From Oscillospiraceae bacterium (GTDB lineage: Bacteria > Bacillota > Clostridia > UMGS1810), in the NCBI GenBank assembly GCA_015069095.1, contig SVJH01000004.1, forward strand, positions 1 through 64,000: DNA of 64,000 nucleotides, given 5' to 3'. Of this stretch, positions 26,630 to 34,896 are shown one piece after another (positions within the stretch are counted from its first letter, which is position 1; the number at the start of each line of letters is the position of its first letter). The translations under genes and the position numbers were made by a program. The notes below the pieces were generated by a model. That model was given only the letters and a program-made list of their open reading frames with translations, ran no database searches and was not told the origin of the DNA.

Positions 26630-27799
26630 CTACATACAACTTTTGAAAATTTCTTTAATTACATCATAGTCAAGTTCAACATAACTTTTTACAGTTCTTG
26701 TTTTATTAAATGTACATAATGATGCAAGACGGTCAATGCAAGAATCATCTATACTAAACTCGCTAAGACGAGATGGCATACCAATTTCTTTAAAAAAGTC
26801 TGCCATTTTTTCTATTCCGCACAGTGCGGCTTTTTCATCTTCTTCATTTGTGCAATCCCATACGCGTCTTGCAAACTGAGCAAAGCGTTTTATATTGTGT
26901 TTATAAACATATTTTGCCCACGCAGGAAAAAGTACTGCAAGTCCTGCTCCGTGTGCTATGTGGTCAAATTCTCCGCTTAGAGCATGTTCTAACTGATGAA
27001 CCGCAAGTGCATTTATTCTTCCGCAAGAAGTAAGTCCGTTATGTGATACACTTGATGCCCACATCATATTTGCCCTTGCATCATAATCATTTGGGTTTTC
27101 CATTAACACTTTACCAGCATTTATTGTTGCTTTTAATATACTTTCAGAAATTCTGTCCGTTATATCTGTATCTTCACAAACTGTAAAATATCTTTCCATT
27201 GTATGAGCCATAATATCCACAACACCGCAGGCAGTTTGATATTTACTTACAGAATAAGTTAGTTCAGGATTGCAGATTGCAAATTTACATCTGTTAAATT
27301 CAGAACCGCAGCCTTTTTTCATATTAAGTTCCATATTAGTAATAACTGCAGATGAACTCATTTCACTACCCGCAGCAGCAATTGTTAAAATGCAACCTAC
27401 AGGAAGTGCGTCTTTTATTTCTTCTTTTTGCATCGCAAAATCCCACACGTCGCAATCGCTTTTTGCACCCATTGCAGTATATTTTGATGAATCAAGAACA
27501 CTACCGCCGCCAACGGCAAGTATAAGTTCTACTTTTTCTTTTTTTGCTATTTTTACGGCTTCTCGCACAAAATCAAGTTTTGGGTTTGGCTCTACCCCAC
27601 CCATTTTGATAACTTCAATTCCATGCTCATTAAGTGATGACATTACATCATCATACAGAGAAGATTTTTTAATACTTCCCATACCGTATTGCATCATTAT
27701 TTTTTTATAGCCGTATTCGCTAATAATTTTTCCGACATCCTTGTGTTTTCCTTTTCCAAAATGCACTTTAGTCGGTGTGTAATATGTAAAATCAAGCAT
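26630..27799 (-). CDS. Iron-containing alcohol dehydrogenase (BDH/YqhD-like)
   Basis: A 389-residue group III alcohol dehydrogenase. GGGSVLDSSK (97-106) binds NAD(P) and AAAGSEMS (141-148) is also conserved. The metal ligands are Asp195 and His199 (VVDIMAHTMERY) plus His residues in the 268-283 stretch (HQLEHALSGEFDHIAHG). The likely reaction is reduction of an aldehyde to an alcohol, or the reverse. It lies between two paralogous isomerases, so it may act on the sugar or polyol intermediate they handle rather than being a general butanol-type enzyme. Confidence 0.92.
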   Translation of the reverse strand: MLDFTYYTPTKVHFGKGKHKDVGKIISEYGYKKIMMQYGMGSIKKSSLYDDVMSSLNEHGIEVIKMGGVEPNPKLDFVREAVKIAKKEKVELILAVGGGSVLDSSKYTAMGAKSDCDVWDFAMQKEEIKDALPVGCILTIAAAGSEMSSSAVITNMELNMKKGCGSEFNRCKFAICNPELTYSVSKYQTACGVVDIMAHTMERYFTVCEDTDITDRISESILKATINAGKVLMENPNDYDARANMMWASSVSHNGLTSCGRINALAVHQLEHALSGEFDHIAHGAGLAVLFPAWAKYVYKHNIKRFAQFARRVWDCTNEEDEKAALCGIEKMADFFKEIGMPSRLSEFSIDDSCIDRLASLCTFNKTRTVKSYVELDYDVIKEIFKSCM

Positions 27800-27816
27800 G
27801 TTTATCCTCCAGTTAA

Positions 27817-28680
27817 TTATAAATTATCAAACATATCAGCAAGTTTTCGTGCTGCACTTTCAAGATTTTTTACACCTTCAAAAACATTACTTTCATCAAA
27901 TGATGTAAAATAGCCATTTGATTCCATCGTAAAATACCCCTGATAGTTTATTTCTTTTAACGCTTTTACTATTTTTTCAAAATCAATATTCATCGAAAAC
28001 GGAATCTGGTGTCTGTCGTGAATTTTATCGTTATCGTGAATATGTAGTGCTTCAAGACGGCTTCCAAGAGCATAAATCATTTCCACAGCACTTGTATTAA
28101 GTCCTGCCATTTCGGCATGACCAATATCAAGACAAGCAGTTAAAAACTTATCATTTACAGCATCAAGGTGAGCATTGAAATCTTTTGGACTTGAGCATGC
28201 TGCAGGCAAAGCGTGGTCTTCTTCTTTATTCCAGTTAAACATATTTTCTGTCGCAATCTTTACACCACATTCTTTTGCAAATGGTAAAAGTTCAAAATAT
28301 ATATTTGAATTTTCCTGTGCAGTTTTATCGTTATCGGGATGAATAATGCAAATTTTTCCGCCTGCTTCTGCAGTGCACTCAATTGCACGTTTAAAATACG
28401 AGCGTATTTCTTTATTATAAGATGGAAAAGGCGCATGAGACTGATTACACACAATTCCATTATCAAGACCAATTTGCTTTAATTTCCTTGCAAATTCAAG
28501 GTAATCTCTGCCGGCTAACGGATGATCACTCTCAAGCAAACATTTATCCTTCCAAGAATACCTGCACATTGAAAACAAAGAAAAATCCCATGCATCAAAC
28601 CCTGCTTTTGCTACATACTCCACCGCTTTTTCTTCACCTACAATTTGTGCAATAGAAAAAATTTCTGTTGAAGTTTTCAT
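27817..28680 (-). CDS. Sugar phosphate isomerase/epimerase (paralogue of the gene at 25745)
   Basis: A 287-residue TIM barrel of the same family as the last gene of the cluster, with IATENMFNW, ACLDIGHAEM, ALHIHDND and TMESNG at the metal-binding positions. ATG at 28680 is preceded by aaagggagag; a possible earlier start would add 8 residues (MIKGRENN) that overlap the ribosome-binding site. The alcohol dehydrogenase starts 17 bases after it. Two diverged copies in one operon suggest successive isomerisations in one pathway. Confidence 0.88.
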   Translation of the reverse strand: MKTSTEIFSIAQIVGEEKAVEYVAKAGFDAWDFSLFSMCRYSWKDKCLLESDHPLAGRDYLEFARKLKQIGLDNGIVCNQSHAPFPSYNKEIRSYFKRAIECTAEAGGKICIIHPDNDKTAQENSNIYFELLPFAKECGVKIATENMFNWNKEEDHALPAACSSPKDFNAHLDAVNDKFLTACLDIGHAEMAGLNTSAVEMIYALGSRLEALHIHDNDKIHDRHQIPFSMNIDFEKIVKALKEINYQGYFTMESNGYFTSFDESNVFEGVKNLESAARKLADMFDNL

Positions 28681-28764
28681 ATTATTTTCTCTCCCTTTTA
28701 TCAAACTTATATTTTTCTTGCAAGACCAAGTTTATTTATTTGTTACTCCTTTTAAAAATCAAAT

Positions 28765-29580
28765 TTAAATTATAATAACTTTTGTTCCGTCTTTTGCAAT
28801 AATATGCTCTGTTACGCCTAATTTTTCCATCCATTTACGAGTTGTAACCGTAGCCCACGGACCTGTATCAAATCCGCCGCCTTTATCATTATCCCAAAGC
28901 CAATCAGGAGTTGCCCACAAACAAATTTTGGGTTTTACATATTTGTAAAACACTTCACTTACCCCACCTTGTCCGTGATGTGCAAGTTGAATGTAATCTG
29001 AATACAGCGCATCTGCATTATAATTTTTCATTACTTCTTCTCCACCTTCAGCGCCTAAATCTCCAAGGATTAAAACCCTTGTATCAGGAGAATCTATACG
29101 ATAAACAGCCGAACTGTTATTTACAAAATTAGAAGTTATTTTTTCACTAAAAACTCTTAACACATTAACTTTTATTTCGTCAAACTCAAAAACATCTCCT
29201 GCTTTAATGGATGTTACACTCTCAGAAAAATGCGTTGTAATAATTTTTTCAAACTCTTCCCACTGTGCTATTTCTTTGCCGCTACGAATTCCGTATTCTT
29301 TAAGCATATCAAGAGATGGAAAATTGAATAAAACTTTGTCAATTTTGATTTTAAAATTACTTTTACATATTTCTAAAAACGCACCAATATGGTCGTGATG
29401 CGGATGTGTAAAAAACCACGCAACCACATGGCAGTTTGCATGTTTTTCGAGTAAATCAATAAGTTGCACGCTATCTGCATAAGTTCCGCCGTCAATTACA
29501 ATAGTTTTTGTTTGAGTTTTTATTACACATCCAAACATTTGAGTATGAGTTGAATTACCTAAAAAATATAACTGTGCCAT
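28765..29580 (-). CDS. Metallo-beta-lactamase-fold hydrolase (ComEC-like)
   Basis: A 271-residue protein. FFTHPHHDHIG (56-66) is the metal-binding HxHxDH motif, with further ligands in VLILGDLG and IQLAHHGQGG. The order resembles the soluble MBL domain of ComEC/Rec2 and related stand-alone hydrolases. There is no signal peptide. The substrate is unknown; phosphodiester or lactone hydrolysis are both possible. It lies upstream of the isomerase-dehydrogenase cluster, 84 bases from the next gene, and may share its transcript. Confidence 0.87.
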   Translation of the reverse strand: MAQLYFLGNSTHTQMFGCVIKTQTKTIVIDGGTYADSVQLIDLLEKHANCHVVAWFFTHPHHDHIGAFLEICKSNFKIKIDKVLFNFPSLDMLKEYGIRSGKEIAQWEEFEKIITTHFSESVTSIKAGDVFEFDEIKVNVLRVFSEKITSNFVNNSSAVYRIDSPDTRVLILGDLGAEGGEEVMKNYNADALYSDYIQLAHHGQGGVSEVFYKYVKPKICLWATPDWLWDNDKGGGFDTGPWATVTTRKWMEKLGVTEHIIAKDGTKVIII

Positions 29581-29618
29581 TTGTCTCTCCTTTTAATATT
29601 TCAAGTAGAATATAATAT

Positions 29619-30224
29619 TTATTCATTATTCAACTCTTTAAAAATTAAATCGTCAAAAATTGCAACTGTATTATCAAGTTCTGCCTGTAATTCTTTATTA
29701 TCGTTATATATTTCAAATTTGTTAATCTCAAGTTCTCCATCTAACACAATTATGTACCCATTTTCAAAGTTTACTTTTTCATAAACACCTTTTGAATTTT
29801 TCGGTTCAACATAAACCTCTTTTATATCAACTTTTACTTTACTGTCAGTTTCAGGAACCCATTTTGTATCATTAAAAGTACCAAATAGAATAGTTTTACC
29901 ATTATGATACAACTTATTATAACTAAAGCAAGGGCTTAAAGGTTTTGAGCCACTTGTTACATGCGTTATTTTATAATTATCATCTATTAAAAATAAATAA
30001 TCAAAGTTATGTCCGTCTCCGCTGTATTTTTCTGCCATAACAAGATATCCGTCTTCAAATTTCTTAATCTGTTCAATTATCAATTCACCTTTATTATCCG
30101 GCTGACTGTTGCTATAATAGTTTTCTAAACTTTTTTTGATATGCTCTTTGTGCAAAATTTTGTCATTAGCACATCCCGATATTATTAAAACAACACAAAA
30201 TAATACAATCAATACTTTCTTCAT
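29619..30224 (-). CDS. Lipoprotein of unknown function
   Basis: A 201-residue protein with a lipoprotein signal peptide ending in ISGC (lipidated Cys18). The mature part is a mixed alpha/beta domain rich in Tyr, Asp and Lys with no motif I recognise. It contains two Cys (residue 18 and one in SPCFSYNK). It sits between the metallo-beta-lactamase-fold gene and the composite pseudogene. No partner is evident. Confidence 0.8.
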   Translation of the reverse strand: MKKVLIVLFCVVLIISGCANDKILHKEHIKKSLENYYSNSQPDNKGELIIEQIKKFEDGYLVMAEKYSGDGHNFDYLFLIDDNYKITHVTSGSKPLSPCFSYNKLYHNGKTILFGTFNDTKWVPETDSKVKVDIKEVYVEPKNSKGVYEKVNFENGYIIVLDGELEINKFEIYNDNKELQAELDNTVAIFDDLIFKELNNE

Positions 30225-30254
30225 ACTTATCTCCTTTTAGAAATCGTCCGCAAA

Positions 30255-30878
30255 TTACACATCACAAACAAGTGTGCCGTTTTTTTCTATTACAGGCACA
30301 AAAATAGTTTTTTCTTTGCATTCTTACGTTGGATGATTTGGTGAGTGAACAGACATATACATTTTTCCGTCGTTATCTTTGAATACCATTCCGTGTCCGC
30401 CATCATATTTATTAGTTGTTTTCTTAGAAAACATCGGAATTTCTTCCTGCGACCACACGCCATCTACAAGTCCGTTATTGCTGTGTGCAATACCTACACA
30501 ATAATTTCCTTCATTATCTATGTTTGACCATATCATCATAAGCTTACCATCTTTTGTTTCGTACATAAAGCAACCATCTGTAACATGTTTATTTGTCCAT
30601 AAAGGCCATCAGACAAATCAATCATATCCTGGCTTAATTTACATAATGGGCCCGCACCAAAATTACCCCCACGAGTTGCTAAATCAACAGGAAGCGGCTC
30701 TGCCCCTTCTTCTTCAATCGCCCTTAATGCTCCGCCTATGTATGTCGCTGTTCCCTTAAACTGACTCATGACATCTTCCGCTTTAACGTAAGCCTTTAGG
30801 AACCAATGTTTCAAATGTGGTTTTTCCGACGGCAAAGCTATTTGTTTCATTTCCAAATTGCGTTAAAAGTATTTTCAT
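30255..30878 (-). pseudogene. Composite pseudogene: M81/MlrC metallopeptidase N-terminus joined to a GH43 C-terminus
   Basis: From ATG at 30878 the minus strand reads MKILLTQFGNETNSFAVG, the start of M81 (MlrC, DUF1485) proteins, until a stop at 30783-30785. One base over, the same protein continues as YVKAEDVMSQFKGTATYIGG and on to RGGNFGAG. From about 30655 the text changes to a glycosidase family 43 C-terminal part: LSQDMIDL, then, in another frame, WPLWTNKHVTDG, KDGKLMMIWSN, GVWSQEEIP, DGGHGMVFKDNDGKMYMS and HSPN. An in-frame TAA at 30324-30326 is followed by FVPVIEKNGTLVCDV, the expected GH43 end, stopping at 30255. This implies a deletion fusing two genes, at least two frame changes and one nonsense change. 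Confidence 0.82.
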
Positions 30879-30926
30879 CATATTCTCATCCAATACTATA
30901 AAAAACAGGGTACTTCTTACAAACGC

Positions 30927-33173
30927 TCAGGCCTCAACCAATTCAAAATAATATGTGCCATTTTTACTGCTGCTGTTTACAACTTTCATTTTTGGAAATT
31001 CATATTCACATTCAATTTCCATAGGAATCGAAACCTCATAAATATAACATTTATCTGTTTTTTTCCACTCAACAGTTATTCTTCCGTACTTTGTGTCATA
31101 ATAACCATTTGCCGATGTTATCTTTCCGCTCACATCAAAATATGGTGCAAACCTTACCTTTTTACAGCCGGGTTTATCAAAAGACGGACATATTCCCAGA
31201 CAATATGCATACATCCATTCTGTGCAAGAGCCAAGCGAATAATGATTAAATGAGTTCATTCCTTTTTTTATGCCATCTTTTTCCGTGTAACTATCCCAAC
31301 GTTCCCAAATCGTGGTTGCACCATTCACAACACTATACCCCCAACCGGGAAATTCTTTGCTGGTAATCAGTTGATATGCAATATCTCTCAGACCAACTTC
31401 ACATAACGCAGGCAACAAAAAACGAATACCCAGAAATCCCGTGGTCAACTTACCGTTGTCTTCTTCGAATTTTCTTGCAAGATGTTTTCTGGCCGTTTCT
31501 TTGTCTATTATTCCAAAACTATACGCTATAACATAGGCGCTTTGTGTGTCAGAAAATATCTTTCCCTCTGCATCTACAAATTTTTCGCGAAAAGCCGCCG
31601 TTACAGACGTATATAGGTTTGCATAATACTCTTCTTCATAATCTTTTACAACGGCACATAATTCTGCTGCCAAATATGCAGCTCTCGCATAATACAAAGT
31701 AGAAAGAACACTCAAATCCGTCGTTTTCCCTAACGAAAGCCAATCCCCATACCTGCCGACATAGCCACGTATATAGTCAGGACTTTCCTTTTTGTAATAA
31801 TCAAGAAGCTTTTTAAGAGCAGGCAAATTGTCACGGACGATTTTTTTATCTCCATACATTTTGTAATGAATATATGGGATTTCACCAATTGCTTCACACC
31901 AGCCTGCAGAAGCGTCATACCCCGTATAAGAATATGAGCCAACCGGAGGAACAGGCGCTACAACCGGAATCACACCGTTTCCAAGCTGTTCATCACGAAC
32001 ATCGGATAAATATTTTTCATAAAACTTGCGGCAATCCATATTGAACATGGCGCTTTGGCAAAAAATCTGTGCATCGCCCGTCCACCCAAGACGCTCATCG
32101 CGTTGGGGGCAATCTGTAGGCACATTTAAAAAATTATCCCTTTGCCCCCACAAAGCATTTTGATATATTTTATTGACAATTTTATCATTACACGAAAAAC
32201 TACCGTTGCTTTTTAAGTCAGTATACATTGCTTCTGCAGTTATATCAATGATTTCAACATTTCCTTCCGTTTTGATTTCTGCAAACTGAAACCCATGAAA
32301 AGTAAACAGTGGTCTGAAAACTTCCTCTCCGTCACCGGATAAAACATATGTATCCGTTGCCTCAGCGCCCCTCAGGTTCTCGGTGTAAAGTTCTCCTTCT
32401 GATAAAACTTCTCCGTGCCTTAGAACAACTTTTGCACCTTTTTCCCCTTTAAAAACGCAACGAAGAACGCCTGAAATATTCTGTGTAACGTCATAAAGAT
32501 AAGTATTCTCGCTCTTTTTTATCAAAACCGGTTTAAAGGTGTGCTTCACGACAATAGGCGGAATATCAATTACTTCAGCATATAGATTTCGCGAAAATTT
32601 AAATACACTCTCAGAAGCTGCATTCCAGTTGGAATCATCATAATCAAATATCGAAAAGTCACCCAGGTTCAATCTGTTGTCGATATACTCGCCCATGTAA
32701 ATATCACTTCGTAAAATAGCACCGGCACTTGCTCTCCATGTTTCGTCGGTTGTTATTTCTTCTTTGCTTCCGTCTTCATATTCAATGCGAAGAATTGCCG
32801 TAAATTCTATGCGGTCTGAGTATCCGTTTCTTTTAAATGCATAATTCGAACCAAGATGGCCAACAGCCCAACCGTCTCCCAGAACCGCCCCAATAGCGTT
32901 TTTATCGCACAGCATATTTGTAACATCGTATTGCATAAACGGCAATTTTTTTCTATAGTTTACCCAACCGGGAGAGAGGTAATCACACGAAACCTCGCTT
33001 CCGTTTATGTATATTTTAAAAACACCAAGTGCAGACGCAAAAAGTGTCGCTTTTGCAACTTTTCCTTTCAATTTAAAAGTTTGTCTGAAGTATGGCGAAG
33101 GGTTTCCGTATTTATCATCCGCCGATTTATATTGGCCTGTGGTATAATAAATCCATTTCGATTCAAAAAGCAT
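30927..33173 (-). CDS. Alpha-L-rhamnosidase, glycoside hydrolase family 78
   Basis: A 748-residue enzyme that removes terminal alpha-L-rhamnose from plant or bacterial glycans. N-terminal beta domains (about 25-310, with GVFKIYINGSEV and YLSPGWVNYRKKLPFMQYDV) precede the (alpha/alpha)6 barrel. The GH78 signature is VPTDCPQRDERLGWTGDAQ (351-369), holding the catalytic acid, and TTIWERWDS near 610 holds the general base. There is no signal peptide, so it probably acts in the cytosol. By eye it is richer in G/C than its neighbours, and it is flanked by decayed glycan genes, which hints at acquired DNA. It stays intact. Confidence 0.94.
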   Translation of the reverse strand: MLFESKWIYYTTGQYKSADDKYGNPSPYFRQTFKLKGKVAKATLFASALGVFKIYINGSEVSCDYLSPGWVNYRKKLPFMQYDVTNMLCDKNAIGAVLGDGWAVGHLGSNYAFKRNGYSDRIEFTAILRIEYEDGSKEEITTDETWRASAGAILRSDIYMGEYIDNRLNLGDFSIFDYDDSNWNAASESVFKFSRNLYAEVIDIPPIVVKHTFKPVLIKKSENTYLYDVTQNISGVLRCVFKGEKGAKVVLRHGEVLSEGELYTENLRGAEATDTYVLSGDGEEVFRPLFTFHGFQFAEIKTEGNVEIIDITAEAMYTDLKSNGSFSCNDKIVNKIYQNALWGQRDNFLNVPTDCPQRDERLGWTGDAQIFCQSAMFNMDCRKFYEKYLSDVRDEQLGNGVIPVVAPVPPVGSYSYTGYDASAGWCEAIGEIPYIHYKMYGDKKIVRDNLPALKKLLDYYKKESPDYIRGYVGRYGDWLSLGKTTDLSVLSTLYYARAAYLAAELCAVVKDYEEEYYANLYTSVTAAFREKFVDAEGKIFSDTQSAYVIAYSFGIIDKETARKHLARKFEEDNGKLTTGFLGIRFLLPALCEVGLRDIAYQLITSKEFPGWGYSVVNGATTIWERWDSYTEKDGIKKGMNSFNHYSLGSCTEWMYAYCLGICPSFDKPGCKKVRFAPYFDVSGKITSANGYYDTKYGRITVEWKKTDKCYIYEVSIPMEIECEYEFPKMKVVNSSSKNGTYYFELVEA

Positions 33174-33201
33174 AAAAATTCTCCTTTAATCTGTTAATAT
33201 T

Positions 33202-33232
33202 TTACTATAAAGACTGTATAATCTAGATGCCA
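33202..33232. repeat. 31-base direct repeat, copy 1 (promoter-like on minus strand)
   Basis: Starts TTACTATAAAGACTGTATAA and ends GATGCCA. It matches copy 2 at 33784 in 30 of 31 positions. It lies 28 bases upstream of the rhamnosidase start; on the minus strand it contains TTGGCA, 18 bases, TATAGT. Confidence 0.85.
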
Positions 33233-33273
33233 AATCATTTTGGTACTGTTTCACGTTAAGTTAGTACAAAAAA

Positions 33274-33750
33274 TTATTTTGAATTATATTCAAACAAGTT
33301 TTTGCTATCCAAATATACTTTCCTGAAATTAGTTATTATTTCTTTATCCTTACTTAAAATCATCATAAATGTACTATCAAATGGAACTATTTCAATACAA
33401 GACAATGGATGTTGTAATGCTAGAGGATTCTTAAAATATTCATCAAAATTCTCTTCGCTAATGTTATATTTCAGTACTTCTGATAAATCAATACTTTTAT
33501 CAAACCCCGACAATATCCCCCATATCCATTGAAAATCATCTTCTAAAATTATCTTGGTCAATTCTTCTCCTGAAATCCAACAATATTCGCTATTGTGAAA
33601 CAAATCATCTATTTCGCGATTATGTGGATAACACTCACAATTAGTAATAAGCCAATTATAATCATTCTGTCTATTGTCAATGGCATCAAAAACTTTTTTC
33701 AAGTATGTATAATATTTTTCATCATTCCTACTTATTGCTCCATACACCAT
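33274..33750 (-). CDS. Hypothetical protein, no domain recognised
   Basis: A 158-residue soluble acidic protein. Visible segments are DYNWLITNCECYPHN, CWISGEELTKIILEDDFQWIWGILSGF and IEIVPFDSTFMMILSKD. The pattern of Trp/Cys-rich strands and a helix with ISGEEL resembles small uncharacterised Bacillus proteins (possibly DUF2691), but I cannot confirm this. The ribosome-binding site is aaggaagtg. It is bracketed by two copies of a 31-base repeat and lies next to a RES-domain gene. An immunity or regulatory role would be a guess. Confidence 0.7.
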   Translation of the reverse strand: MVYGAISRNDEKYYTYLKKVFDAIDNRQNDYNWLITNCECYPHNREIDDLFHNSEYCWISGEELTKIILEDDFQWIWGILSGFDKSIDLSEVLKYNISEENFDEYFKNPLALQHPLSCIEIVPFDSTFMMILSKDKEIITNFRKVYLDSKNLFEYNSK

Positions 33751-33783
33751 ATAATCACTTCCTTTCTACAAAATTCGACAATC

Positions 33784-33814
33784 TTACTATAAAGACTGTA
33801 TAATCTGGATGCCA
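33784..33814. repeat. 31-base direct repeat, copy 2
   Basis: Same sequence as 33202-33232 with one change. It lies 33 bases upstream of the start of the gene at 33750, the same relative place as copy 1 has to the rhamnosidase. Confidence 0.85.
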
Positions 33815-33861
33815 CATTTTTTAGTATTAGCTCACATAGAATTTAACTTAAAAAACTATTT

Positions 33862-34683
33862 TTAATTGGATTTTTTATTTGGTATAATTTCTCCATTTAT
33901 TATCTTTTGTGCATATAAATTTAGATCATCTAACTCTTCTTCAATGAAACTTCTAACATCTATTTTATCTCCAACATCAATTTGCTTTGCCTCAATATTT
34001 ATTCCGTCAATTTCTATAACATTGGATTTAATTACATCACATTTCTCATAATTAAAAATTACTATATTAAACCTATCAGGATGCTTTTTATTTATATCAG
34101 GTGTCAAAGAACTTGAAAAAGCAATCCCATCATAACCCATATTTTTAACATGCTCAGCTATAAACTGAGTTGGTATATAATCCAGAACATCATCATCATT
34201 TGCAATTGGTGTTGAATATAATATAGACAAGTCAGAAAACAGATTTTGTTTTGCTTTCGTCATTTTTGAGGGCTTACTGCTAATAGTAAAATCCAATAAT
34301 CTTATTGGTTCTTTGTTAATAATGGTTGCTACACTTACTATAGAGCCAAGTCTAGGCCTTACCTCTACTAATGATATGTATGGATGATTAGAACAATATA
34401 AATACGGAATATATTTGTAATTCGCTCTTAAATCTCTTGTTAGGCTTGCTGGTGGTACAAAACTTTCCTTTGCATTATATCCATAAAAATCCTTTTCATT
34501 GTCTATCTTGTTTTTATCTGTCACAATTCTACATCGATACAAATCGGTTTGCTTGTCAAGGATAATTTCCGGATTTGTAGATATATCATCCAACAATTCC
34601 AACGCCTTTATATCATGCGGATTACGATTTTTATATTGTATTTCTTTAATAAAATCTCTCAAAATTTTTGATTTGATTTTCAT
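33862..34683 (-). CDS. RES-domain protein, solitary
   Basis: A 273-residue protein whose middle (about 45-215) carries the RES pattern: LYRCR (48-52), a conserved Arg in SLTRDLRANYKYIPYLYCS, ISLVEVRPRL (Glu107), YIPTQFIAEHVKNMGYDGIAFSSS (Ser190 region) and NIVIF. RES toxins degrade NAD+ and are normally paired with an Xre-type antitoxin that has a C-terminal binding domain. No such gene is adjacent here. N- and C-terminal extensions (1-45, 220-273) are helical. It could be a stand-alone defence or signalling effector, or a toxin orphaned by gene loss. Confidence 0.82.
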   Translation of the reverse strand: MKIKSKILRDFIKEIQYKNRNPHDIKALELLDDISTNPEIILDKQTDLYRCRIVTDKNKIDNEKDFYGYNAKESFVPPASLTRDLRANYKYIPYLYCSNHPYISLVEVRPRLGSIVSVATIINKEPIRLLDFTISSKPSKMTKAKQNLFSDLSILYSTPIANDDDVLDYIPTQFIAEHVKNMGYDGIAFSSSLTPDINKKHPDRFNIVIFNYEKCDVIKSNVIEIDGINIEAKQIDVGDKIDVRSFIEEELDDLNLYAQKIINGEIIPNKKSN

Positions 34684-34896
34684 TTTTATCTCCTATAGTT
34701 AATCAAGTGAGTATTTTCGCCAAAATTCGACATCCTTTATATGATTTTGTCAAGGCAGGACTAAAATAATTACCAATTTATAAAACTATTATATTACATT
34801 TTATAAATTCAGTCAATGAATTACCAAAAATTAAAATAACTATTTACTTAAACGTAATTATAATGTATAATATTTATAAGTTTGGAGGCGAAGCAA

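Noticed and set aside
30536-30856. Apparent 106-residue protein on the minus strand
   Set aside because: It is one reading frame across the composite pseudogene: mostly M81 sequence, then out-of-frame GH43 sequence.
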